Shown here in pieces: positions 1 through 6,337 of a DNA stretch of 10,020 nt. The stretch lies in assembly GCA_030596225.1 (NCBI GenBank), contig JAUVKO010000059.1, positions 1-10,020 on the forward strand. Direction: 5' to 3'. The notes under the pieces were generated by a model. It saw only the letters and a list, made by a program, of their open reading frames with translations, did not search any database and was not told where the DNA came from. The DNA is from Fidelibacterota bacterium (GTDB taxonomy: Bacteria > Fidelibacterota > UBA8477 > JABMPR01). How positions within the stretch are numbered: the stretch's first letter is position 1; each line of letters opens with the position of its first letter. A program made the position numbers and the translations under genes.

Positions 1-155
1 TTACACCTCAAAACAATCTATGCATTCTTCATCTTTTCCAGTTTTACTGCTCTTAAAATTTCAACCATAGCTCAAGCTATGCTTAAAATTTAAAGATTGT
101 AAAACAGAAAAATCTTTTGAATTCATATAGACTCTTTTGAAGTACAATTGGTATT
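1..155. repeat. MITE-like imperfect palindrome, copy 1 (left end cut by window)
   Basis: The whole stretch folds on itself. Its right end, CAATTGGTATT at 145-155, preceded by TTTGAAGTA, is the reverse complement of the left end expected just before base 1: bases 1-13 (TTACACCTCAAAA) match the inverted right end at 10 of 13 positions. Inside, CATAGCT (66-72) pairs with AGCTATG (75-81), TTAAAATTT occurs at 53-61 and 83-91, GTTTTAC (41-47) pairs with GTAAAAC (99-105), and CTATG (18-22) faces CATATAG (124-130). The same termini bound the element at 5850-5928. No open reading frame lies inside, so it would be a non-autonomous element. It abuts the stop codon of the neighbouring leftward gene. Confidence 0.6.
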
Positions 156-450
156 ATTCCCGTCCGCTATTGTATTTCAGACGTTCAACAACGATGTTAC
201 GTTTTTCTTTACCGTTGTACACTTCTTGAGAGACAATATTCTTGCGACTGGGATATCCGGCTTTTGAAAGCGTGGTCAATTGGTCTTCATCCTCAGCATT
301 GGGACAAAAAGGACAGGACGCATCCTTCCCATCCAGATTACTGGTGGCTGAGCAGGAGCTATGAACCTTATTTTCCCCAGTAATAATCAGAGCAATACTC
401 ATAATAAGTATAGCTCCGCCAATTATGCCAATGGTTAAGAGGAATGTCAT
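154..450 (-). CDS. Small membrane-anchored Cys protein, possibly NqrM (DUF539)-like
   Basis: A 98-residue protein with one N-terminal membrane helix (about residues 3-24, rich in Ile, Leu and Gly) and a short soluble tail. After the helix comes a cysteine cluster: C33 in SSCSA, then C46 and C49 in SCPFC. The last 45 residues are polar and basic. One helix followed by a spaced Cys motif resembles NqrM, the small factor needed to mature the Na+-translocating NADH:quinone oxidoreductase, where a Cys near position 33 and a following Cys-rich motif matter. I see only three cysteines and no nqr genes nearby, so this assignment is tentative; an unrelated membrane protein is possible. The start lies 2 bases after the stop of the YciH gene, so the two are almost certainly co-transcribed. 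The TAA stop directly touches a palindromic repeat. Confidence 0.6.
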   Translation of the reverse strand: MTFLLTIGIIGGAILIMSIALIITGENKVHSSCSATSNLDGKDASCPFCPNAEDEDQLTTLSKAGYPSRKNIVSQEVYNGKEKRNIVVERLKYNSGRE

Positions 451-452
451 GA

Positions 453-770
453 TCAGCCTTTTACTTCATATCCTTCATCGCTCAAGTATACACGAAATCG
501 TTCGCGATGTTCACCCTGAATTTCAATTTTCTCATTCTTTGTTGTCCCTCCGGCACTTACCAGATGCTTAAGTGCTTTTGCCAGTGCTTTCAGATCGGGA
601 ACGCCTTCCATGTCATAAAGGATGGTGGTCGGTTTACCCTTCCGTTTTTCCATGCGTAAGCGTATGATTTTTGGCCCACTTGCCCTTTTTTGAGCAGAAG
701 GTTCCTCAGCGGCATTGAAGGTCCAGCCGGCTCCACCACTGATGCGTTTTGATCGTTTGGCGTTCATCAT
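453..770 (-). CDS. yciH: YciH/SUI1 (eIF1-like) family protein
   Basis: A 105-residue protein. Residues about 34-104 form an SUI1 domain: a basic strand-loop KRKGKPTTI (42-50), a helix DLKALAKALKHL (59-70), the SAGGTTKNEKIEIQGEHRER segment (72-91) and a closing GYEVK. This matches bacterial YciH, related to eukaryotic and archaeal eIF1, which binds the small ribosomal subunit and affects initiation fidelity; its bacterial role is not well settled. The N-terminal 30 residues are a basic, Gly/Ser-rich tail like those of other YciH proteins. Two ATG codons open the frame (770 and 767), and neither has a good Shine-Dalgarno at normal spacing. It lies 2 bases upstream of the small membrane protein gene, as the first gene of a probable two-gene unit. 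Confidence 0.85.
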   Translation of the reverse strand: MMNAKRSKRISGGAGWTFNAAEEPSAQKRASGPKIIRLRMEKRKGKPTTILYDMEGVPDLKALAKALKHLVSAGGTTKNEKIEIQGEHRERFRVYLSDEGYEVKG

Positions 771-818
771 TAATAATCTAAAGTTATTCTTCCTGAATGG
801 AACAAAATCATATACGCC

Positions 819-840
819 ATCCCGAACGTAGTCGAGGGAT
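819..840. repeat. Short imperfect palindrome ATCCC...GGGAT
   Basis: ATCCC at 819-823 and GGGAT at 836-840 enclose GAACGTAGTCGA. The same ATCCC, TCGA and GGGAT words recur in the larger palindrome at 911-980. It probably belongs to the same dispersed intergenic repeat family. It sits about 50 bases upstream of the YciH start, so it lies in that gene's leader or promoter region. Confidence 0.35.
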
Positions 841-867
841 AATGATCAGCCCCCAATTATAAAATCA

Positions 868-1016
868 TTGAATTTGAGTATTCACTCCATCGTTTTTAGC
901 ACAAGATTATATCCCTCGACGGAGTCTGTACTGAGCACTTCGATTTTACTCAGTATAAACTCCGCCGAAGTGCTCGGGATAACGAGTTTAAGACGATGGA
1001 GTGATACGAAGTTGAA
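868..1016. repeat. Long imperfect palindromic repeat with two competing hairpins
   Basis: The outer arms TCACTCCATCGT (882-893) and ACGATGGAGTGA (993-1004) are perfect 12-base inverted repeats, flanked by looser similarity (GAATTTGAGTAT against the inverse of GATACGAAGTTGAATTC). ATCCC (911-915) pairs with GGGAT (976-980). The centre can form either CGGAGT/ACTCCG (920-925 with 959-964) plus TACTGAG/CTCAGTA (929-935 with 949-955), or a perfect 10-base stem GAGCACTTCG/CGAAGTGCTC (933-942 with 966-975). These two folds share bases and exclude each other. It begins 3 bases beyond the stop of the leftward GTPase gene and may end its transcript. No protein is encoded inside. Confidence 0.6.
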
Positions 1017-1018
1017 TT

Positions 1019-2371
1019 CTATTGACTATCCTTTACAGCCTCTTCCAGTTCCTTAAGAACCTGTTTATTTAAAATGCTGGCTAAGGTTGGAGTACCAATT
1101 TCCTGCAGTTTATAGGTCACACGAACTGATGGTTTTTCAATATTGATCACCCGGCGCAGATCAATGGGGGTACCAATAACAACGGCATCACATTCCACTT
1201 TGTTGATAGTGGTCTCAAGATCTTTCATCTGCTCTTCACCATATCCCATGGCAGGCAGGATTTGACCGATATCCGGGTATTTATCAAAGGTTTCAGCCAG
1301 TTTCCCGACGGCCCAGGGACGCGGATCGACCAAAGCTTCAGCACCATATTTTTCAGCAGCCACTACTCCGGCACCGTACATCATCTCACCATGGGTCAAG
1401 GTTGGTCCATCCTCAATAACTAAAACATTCTTGCCATAGATCAGGTCTTCATCATCAATGGCTACAGGTGAAGCAGCATCAACCACAATTGCGTCAGGAT
1501 TAACCATGCGAATATTATCACGAACGGTTGCAATATCATCAATATCAGCCGTATCAATCTTATTTATGACTACAACATCCGCCATAAGCAGATTGGTTTC
1601 ACCAGGATAATAAGCTAATTCATGTCCGGCTCTGTGGGGATCTACAACAGTAATCATGATATCAGGCATATAGAACGGCATATCATTGTTTCCACCATCC
1701 CAAATGATAATATCCGCCTCTTTCTCTGCTTCTCTGAGTATAGCTTCATAATCCACGCCGGCATAAACAACCGTATTGTTCATGATATGCGGCTCATACT
1801 CCTCCATTTCTTCAATGGTACAATCATGCTTTTTAAGATCATCCAATTCAGCAAAACGCTGCACCTTCTGTTTCACCAGATCGCCATAAGGCATAGGGTG
1901 ACGAATAGCGACGACCTTTTTACCTTGAGCAGTTAAATGATCACAAACTGCGCGAGTCGTTTGACTTTTCCCACAACCGGTTCTAGTTGCACAAATAGCA
2001 ATAAGTGGTTTCGTGGATGGAATCATAGTAGACTTGGCACCCATTAAGCGAAAGTCCGCACCAGCATAATTCACCAGAGCAGCCTTAGACATGACATATT
2101 CATAAGTAAGATCACTATAGGAGAATATCACTTCATCAATATCATGATCGTAGATCAAATCTTCCAATTCATCCTCATCGTGAATTGGGATACCCTCTGG
2201 ATAAAGACTACCGGCCAGCTCTGCCGGATATTTTCGTCCATCAATATCAGGAATTTGGGTTGCAGTAAAAGCAACGACCTCGTAGGCTTCATTCTCTCGA
2301 AAATAGACATTAAAATTATGGAAATCGCGCCCTGCTGCGCCCATGATCAACACTTTAATACGATCACTCAT
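1019..2371 (-). CDS. Cyclic 2,3-diphosphoglycerate synthetase-like P-loop GTPase
   Basis: A 450-residue cytosolic protein. Residues 1-120 look like a Rossmann-type domain opening with IKVLIMGAAGRDFHNFN. A P-loop NTPase domain follows: Walker A TGCGKSQT (131-138), a Walker B/DxxG-like IIWDGGNND (222-230) and a guanine-specificity-like NKID (270-273). GPTLTHGEMMYGAG (322-335) and GTPIDLRRVI (400-409) are further conserved-looking stretches. Length and layout fit the family that includes the cyclic 2,3-diphosphoglycerate synthetase of methanogens (about 460 residues) and many uncharacterised bacterial proteins named 'predicted GTPase'. The archaeal enzyme makes cyclic 2,3-diphosphoglycerate from 2,3-diphosphoglycerate with ATP; whether bacterial members do so is unknown, and NKID hints at GTP. 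The start is well supported: AAGGAG lies 5 bases before the ATG. It follows dusB at 141 bases. Confidence 0.85.
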   Translation of the reverse strand: MSDRIKVLIMGAAGRDFHNFNVYFRENEAYEVVAFTATQIPDIDGRKYPAELAGSLYPEGIPIHDEDELEDLIYDHDIDEVIFSYSDLTYEYVMSKAALVNYAGADFRLMGAKSTMIPSTKPLIAICATRTGCGKSQTTRAVCDHLTAQGKKVVAIRHPMPYGDLVKQKVQRFAELDDLKKHDCTIEEMEEYEPHIMNNTVVYAGVDYEAILREAEKEADIIIWDGGNNDMPFYMPDIMITVVDPHRAGHELAYYPGETNLLMADVVVINKIDTADIDDIATVRDNIRMVNPDAIVVDAASPVAIDDEDLIYGKNVLVIEDGPTLTHGEMMYGAGVVAAEKYGAEALVDPRPWAVGKLAETFDKYPDIGQILPAMGYGEEQMKDLETTINKVECDAVVIGTPIDLRRVINIEKPSVRVTYKLQEIGTPTLASILNKQVLKELEEAVKDSQ

Positions 2372-2373
2372 TG

Positions 2374-2424
2374 TTACTCCTTTATATCATTAAATATTTT
2401 CTTAAAACTATAATCCATCGCCAT
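2374..2424 (-). CDS. Possible 16-codon leader ORF or coding relic before the GTPase gene
   Basis: A short open frame MAMDYSFKKIFNDIKE ends in TAA only 2 bases before the ATG of the GTPase-like gene, and its last codons AAG GAG are the ribosome binding site of that gene. The frame stays open upstream for another 27 codons (reading INPIIIVDKRNGILGWKFAY just before the Met) without a standard start until an upstream TAA. The composition looks protein-like. It could be a translationally coupled leader peptide, the tail of a decayed gene, or chance. I do not recognise the sequence. Confidence 0.2.
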   Translation of the reverse strand: MAMDYSFKKIFNDIKE

Positions 2425-2512
2425 TCCATAAGCAAATTTCCAGCCAAGAATACCGTTGCGTTTATCAACTATAATAATTGGGTTTATTGAAAAGGATAGA
2501 GAATGTTATGGA

Positions 2513-3565
2513 TTAGTAATTATCACGACTATTGGGAACATTCGGAAAAAGGGGGCCTTCTTCGCGATAAGTAAAATTTGCCAATTCTTGATCAGCTTCC
2601 AGTTCCTCGATAATTTTATTTATTTCAGCATCCATATAGCCAAATTCCATAATCGAATAGAGTCGCTGACGGTAGGCAGAGGCACCGGGAAATCCTTTAA
2701 GGTACCAGCTTATATGTTTTTTTATGTAATTAGTACCTCGAAAATTCCCAATTGACAGAGCTTCCATGTGTAAATGGCGGTGACAAAGTTTAACCCGATC
2801 GATCAAGCGAATCGCATCCGGTACTTTGCCTGTCTCTAAATACTCATTTATTTCCTTGAATATCCATGGGTTTCCAAGAGCACGACGTCCAATCATGACT
2901 GCATCACAAGCAGTTTCATCCAACATACGCTTGGCATCCTGGGCACTCTTGATATCACCATTCCCGATGAGTGGAATACTAACGGCTTGTCTGGTCTCAG
3001 CGATCAAGCTCCAGTCCGCTTCACCGGTATAAAGTTGTTTGGTTGTTCGAGGATGTAGGGTAAGTGCCACAATCCCGGCATCCTCAAGCGCAGCAGCCGC
3101 CACGGGGGCAACAATGCAGCCATTGTTCCATCCGGATCGGATCTTAGCAGTTACCGGGATAGAAACTGCTTCGACAACTGCTTTTGCCACCTCATCCATA
3201 AGTGGCAAATCTTTTAGAATGGCTGACCCTCCTCCCCTTTTGGTTACTTTGGGTACGGGACATCCAAAGTTGAGGTCGATCAGGTCAGGTTTAACAGTTT
3301 CTTCGATATATTTTGCAGATCGGGCCAGAATAGCAGGGTCTTCACCAAAGATCTGAACCCCAATCGGTCGTTCATTATCGGTGAATTTCATCATTTCCAA
3401 GGTTTTCTGGTTCTCACGAATGACCCCATTGGCGCTGACAAACTCCGTATAAACAACTCCGGCCCCCTGTTCCTTGCAGAGTACGCGAAAAGGATGACCG
3501 GTAACACCGGCCATGGGAGCCAGTATCGCTTTTGATTTAATCTCTATAGATCCGATCTTCCACAT
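2513..3565 (-). CDS. dusB: tRNA-dihydrouridine synthase B
   Basis: A 350-residue FMN-dependent enzyme that reduces specific uridines in the tRNA D-loop region to dihydrouridine with NAD(P)H. The N-terminal TIM barrel shows APMAGVTGHPFR (16-27, FMN binding), DLNFGCPVPKV (97-107) with the catalytic Cys102, K141 in TAKIRSG, H171 in LTLHPRTTKQLYTG, IGNGDI (200-205) and MIGRRALGNPWIF (224-236) for the phosphate site. The C-terminal tRNA-binding helical domain includes KKHISWYLKGFPGASAYRQR (282-301). The NFGCPVPKV and GRRALGNPW forms favour DusB over DusA or DusC. The start ATG fits the family N-terminus (short strand, then LAPMAGVT), with only a weak GATGAG just upstream. It follows the peptidase gene by 76 bases and precedes the GTPase-like gene. 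Confidence 0.95.
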   Translation of the reverse strand: MWKIGSIEIKSKAILAPMAGVTGHPFRVLCKEQGAGVVYTEFVSANGVIRENQKTLEMMKFTDNERPIGVQIFGEDPAILARSAKYIEETVKPDLIDLNFGCPVPKVTKRGGGSAILKDLPLMDEVAKAVVEAVSIPVTAKIRSGWNNGCIVAPVAAAALEDAGIVALTLHPRTTKQLYTGEADWSLIAETRQAVSIPLIGNGDIKSAQDAKRMLDETACDAVMIGRRALGNPWIFKEINEYLETGKVPDAIRLIDRVKLCHRHLHMEALSIGNFRGTNYIKKHISWYLKGFPGASAYRQRLYSIMEFGYMDAEINKIIEELEADQELANFTYREEGPLFPNVPNSRDNY

Positions 3566-3641
3566 CTCATCACATGTTATTCCACAGACATAGGGTCAAC
3601 AAACGGTTTTGTTATTATAAGGTATTATGAGTTTGAATATT

Positions 3642-5621
3642 TTATTTTAATAAAATAAATCTTTTAGCTTCTGAATAATCACCTGCACGCAAACGGTATA
3701 GATATGTCCCGCTGGTAAGCTTACTTCCATCAAAGATAACTTTATGATTACCTGCAGGATATTCTTTGCCAGTAAGTATCCTGATCTCTTTCCCAAGAAG
3801 ATCAAACAGTGTAAGTGTAACAAATTGCGACTCTGGTATTGAGAAGTGTATTGTTGTCATTGGGTTAAAGGGGTTTGGATAGTTTTGATTGAGCTGATAG
3901 TTATTTATTTGAACAACATCTTCAAGAGCATTAGTACTGACCGGCTCTGCCATTAATATCCATTTATCAGGATCGATCATCAGGTCAGAGAATTCACTAA
4001 CAGTCGCAATGCCTTGGCCATCAGTCATTTCAACAGTTTGATCTTCCCCATTTACCTGGATAGGGATATTAACATCCAGGGGAACATTCGCATCCGATAC
4101 CCATGTAAAAGTTGCTTCAGTGACCCCTCTGACAACATGCAGCACCGGATAGGCGGTTTCTCTAAAAAATACTTCAAAGAACGGATCTAAATCCCTAGCG
4201 GTTATTACTTCTGCTTGTTCCTTCATGTCGTCAGTCGTTACAATTTGACAGAGTCGTCCGTTTGTATTATCAAAGTCGGTTGAGTCTGGATAAGCCCACC
4301 GTTTAAGCAGGTTAAAAAATGCTTCATCACCTAAATGATAACGGAGGGTGTGCATCACTGAAGCACCTCTATAATATGAATTTAGATCATCGAACGCCTG
4401 AGCTGCAGTTATGGACTCACAGGGAGCTAATGGGTGTGTCTGATTATCGGATGGTCGCCTGTTATTCATATATTGATGATACTTGTCCAAGCCTGACAGA
4501 TGCTCTACATACAGTGCTTCCATATATGTTGCCAGACCTTCATGGATCCAGAGATCCGCCCAATCTTTTGCGGTGATAAGATTGCCCCACCATTCATGGG
4601 CCAATTCATGATAATGAATATAGTCCATTCCCCACCTATTAACTGTAAAGTCATGTCCATAAGCAATTATGGTTTGATGTTCCATTCCCCAATAGGGAGC
4701 ATGTGCCCAACCGTGTTTATCGGTGGCAAATGGAAAAGGGCCGCAGATCGACTCAAGAAAATTGAATTCTTTCAGGAAAACATCCATATGATCATCTGCA
4801 GTAGTTGAATCTTCAGGAAGCACCCAAAAGTAAAAAGGGATTTCATCACCGCTCACACTTTGGTATGTGTCTTCAATAAGTGAATACTCAGCCACATAAA
4901 TTGAAACATTGTAATTATTTATTGGAGTGGAGATAAACCAATTGAAGCTTGTGGTGTTGTCATCATTGTCTGTGCTGCCAAGAAACCGGCCGTTGGATAC
5001 ACAGATAAGTGGATTTGGCACCGTAAAACTCATGGACATTGAATCCGGTTCATCAGAAGGGTGATCTTTGCATGGCCACCAGATATCTGCACCACCACCC
5101 TCGCAGGCCACTCCGATCCAGGGTCCACCCGATTGAGTTTTTTCCCAGACAAAGCCAACTCCCCATGGGGGATTGCTCGCCACACGTGGAGTTCCGCCAT
5201 AAAATATCTGGACTGTAATCAAGTCAGACGCTGAAACCAATACAGGAATGGAGATATTCACTTTCCCATCAATATGCGAAAAAGCCACCTTTGAATATTC
5301 TCCACCTGCTGTTTTGAAAAGAGTTGAATCAATTGTGAATGTATTTTCAAGATCCAATACAAGGGTGTCAATCGGGTCTATTAGCTCAACACGACAAACA
5401 AGTGACCCATTGATTGTTTTTGCAGTCGGATCTATTGCTAAACTGAGATCGTAATAATTGACATCATACGCAGCTTGTTCCGGACTCAAAGGGCCACCGG
5501 ATCCAGCAAAAGCTTTGCTAGCGGCTACAAACAAAATAATGACAATTATTAATTGACGAATTCGCAAAAAGTAACTGAGAAACAATGAAAAATAACCTAA
5601 CATCATCATTAACAACCACAT
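3642..5621 (-). CDS. Secreted M1-family zinc aminopeptidase with C-terminal sorting tag
   Basis: A 659-residue gluzincin peptidase. The N-terminus is hydrophobic (LIIVIILFVAASKAFAG, 24-40), a Sec signal peptide with probable cleavage after Ala-Phe-Ala. Residues about 48-250 are the M1 beta domain. The catalytic domain has GMEHQT (312-317, in place of the usual GxMEN exopeptidase motif), zinc site HELAH (338-342), third ligand Glu361 in IHEGLATY 18 residues after the second His, and a probable catalytic Tyr near 417 in YYRGASVMHTLR. Residues about 576-659 are a type IX-style (TIGR04183-like) sorting domain with NYPNPFNPMTTI, LFDLLGKEI and GTYLYRLRAGDYSEAKRFIL. It should be exported and anchored or released at the surface to trim peptides. 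The first ATG gives an unusually long pre-signal stretch; a start at the Met cluster (residues 5-7) or a TTG (residue 19) is possible, and no clear Shine-Dalgarno decides it. Confidence 0.93.
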   Translation of the reverse strand: MWLLMMMLGYFSLFLSYFLRIRQLIIVIILFVAASKAFAGSGGPLSPEQAAYDVNYYDLSLAIDPTAKTINGSLVCRVELIDPIDTLVLDLENTFTIDSTLFKTAGGEYSKVAFSHIDGKVNISIPVLVSASDLITVQIFYGGTPRVASNPPWGVGFVWEKTQSGGPWIGVACEGGGADIWWPCKDHPSDEPDSMSMSFTVPNPLICVSNGRFLGSTDNDDNTTSFNWFISTPINNYNVSIYVAEYSLIEDTYQSVSGDEIPFYFWVLPEDSTTADDHMDVFLKEFNFLESICGPFPFATDKHGWAHAPYWGMEHQTIIAYGHDFTVNRWGMDYIHYHELAHEWWGNLITAKDWADLWIHEGLATYMEALYVEHLSGLDKYHQYMNNRRPSDNQTHPLAPCESITAAQAFDDLNSYYRGASVMHTLRYHLGDEAFFNLLKRWAYPDSTDFDNTNGRLCQIVTTDDMKEQAEVITARDLDPFFEVFFRETAYPVLHVVRGVTEATFTWVSDANVPLDVNIPIQVNGEDQTVEMTDGQGIATVSEFSDLMIDPDKWILMAEPVSTNALEDVVQINNYQLNQNYPNPFNPMTTIHFSIPESQFVTLTLFDLLGKEIRILTGKEYPAGNHKVIFDGSKLTSGTYLYRLRAGDYSEAKRFILLK

Positions 5622-5671
5622 ACGATATGATGCGCTATATTCATAAATATCAACACTTTGTGACTCTGCGT

Positions 5672-5714
5672 CCTCTGCCTGCCCGCACGAAGTTATACGC
5701 AGGCGGGCGAGAGG
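5672..5714. repeat. GC-rich hairpin repeat
   Basis: CCTCT (5672-5676) pairs with AGAGG (5710-5714), and GCCCGC (5681-5686) pairs with GCGGGC (5703-5708) around a 16-base loop. An alternative stem GCCTGC/GCAGGC (5677-5682 with 5699-5704) uses overlapping bases. It is far more GC-rich than its AT-rich surroundings, as expected of a REP-like dispersed palindrome. A short T run follows on the plus strand (5718-5722), but no plus-strand gene ends here, so a terminator role is unlikely. Confidence 0.5.
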
Positions 5715-5849
5715 GACTTTTTACGGTGGCATCTTAATTGAGACCTAATTATCAGTTTCACCATCGGCTTTGGATCCCAAATCATCATCATTCACCCATT
5801 TTGCGCACAGCTTCTCTGGAAGGAGTCAAGATTCTACATTATTTGTTTA

Positions 5850-5928
5850 ATACCAATTGCACCTCAAATTTGCACTAAATTTCTGCATATTTTCCCGTTT
5901 TAGTGCACCTTTGAAATACAATTGGTAT
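5850..5928. repeat. MITE-like palindrome, copy 2 (complete)
   Basis: A 79-bp near-complete inverted repeat. The ends ATACCAATTG (5850-5859) and CAATTGGTAT (5919-5928) are perfect complements; extended to 19 bases they agree at 16. Inside, TGCACTAAA (5871-5879) and TTTAGTGCA (5899-5907) form a perfect 9-base stem, and CAAA/TTTG (5865-5868 with 5910-5913) fill the gap between, leaving a 19-base loop. Copy 1 at the left edge of the window has the same termini but a different, longer interior. It lies 64 bases beyond the mazF stop codon and encodes nothing. Confidence 0.65.
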
Positions 5929-5992
5929 GACTGTAGATGATCACTCCTATTTCATGTAAAGTAACTCCTGACAGCAGCACTACAGTGCTTTT

Positions 5993-6337
5993 CTACTGAT
6001 AGAGACAGGCATCCAAAACAGCTAACACTTCACTAATCAATGATAGCGGTGCATCGGCTACATAACGTGCATTCCTCGCCTTAAAATCAACTGACTTTAC
6101 TTGCTCAACCATGACATAGCCGGTTAAACCGATTCCTTTAGGTACGGGGATGTGAAATGGTATTTCTCGCTCAGTATTCGTTAAAGGACAGACAACGACC
6201 ATTCCAACCGCCCGGTTAAAAGTCTGATTGCTGATTACCAGAGCTGGTCTACGTCCCTGCTGTTCATGACCGGCTTGTGGGTTAAACTGGAGAGTAATCA
6301 AGTCACCCTTTTGAGGGACATATTTATTGCTTACCAT
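5993..6337 (-). CDS. mazF: MazF/PemK-family endoribonuclease toxin
   Basis: A 114-residue toxin that cleaves mRNA at short sequence motifs when free of its antitoxin. It aligns by eye with E. coli MazF along its length: MVSNKYVPQKGDLITLQFNP at the start, then GHEQQGRRPALVISNQTFN (23-41), VVVCPLTN (47-54) and GYVMVEQVKSVDFKARNARY (73-92). Arg30 and Thr53 correspond to the catalytic Arg29 and Thr52 of E. coli MazF, so it looks intact and active. At 114 residues the length is normal for the family (E. coli 111). Its ATG lies inside the last codons of the antitoxin gene with a 7-base overlap, the usual coupled arrangement. It is expected to be neutralised by that neighbour and autoregulated with it. 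Confidence 0.93.
   Translation of the reverse strand: MVSNKYVPQKGDLITLQFNPQAGHEQQGRRPALVISNQTFNRAVGMVVVCPLTNTEREIPFHIPVPKGIGLTGYVMVEQVKSVDFKARNARYVADAPLSLISEVLAVLDACLYQ

Larger units (their letters stand above)
5622..5992. other. 371-bp intergenic stretch with two palindromic repeats, no convincing gene
   Basis: This gap between the peptidase start and the mazF stop holds the GC-rich hairpin at 5672-5714 and the TACCAATTG element at 5850-5928. Between them (about 5735-5830) the minus strand carries short open segments in different frames, such as RILTPSREAVRKMGE and LLPEKLCAKWVNDDDLGSKA, none with a start codon and each broken by stops. They might be remains of a decayed gene but are too short to claim. 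The peptidase promoter should lie in the left part; I see no clear consensus. Confidence 0.5.

Noticed and set aside
1..155. CRISPR repeat, because of the repeated TTAAAATTT and CATAGCT words
   Set aside because: The repeats are inverted and nested, not regularly spaced direct repeats with unique spacers, and no cas gene is present.
1622..1936. Plus-strand open frame of 104 codons opposite the GTPase gene
   Set aside because: It is a shadow of a well-supported gene in the other direction, with no recognisable domain or ribosome binding site; the same holds for the plus-strand frames opposite dusB and the peptidase.
3566..3641. TTGACC and TAACAT as a promoter for dusB
   Set aside because: The spacing is about 14 bases, too short for a standard promoter, and the -10 match is poor; dusB could also be read from the peptidase transcript.
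3640..3660. AT-only perfect palindrome TTTATTTTA/TAAAATAAA at the end of the peptidase gene
   Set aside because: It overlaps the last codons and stop, has no GC stem, and could arise by chance in AT-rich sequence; too weak to call a terminator.
5735..5830. Possible decayed gene on the minus strand between the peptidase and mazF
   Set aside because: Several short open segments look protein-like, but they lie in different frames, lack starts, and match no family I recognise.
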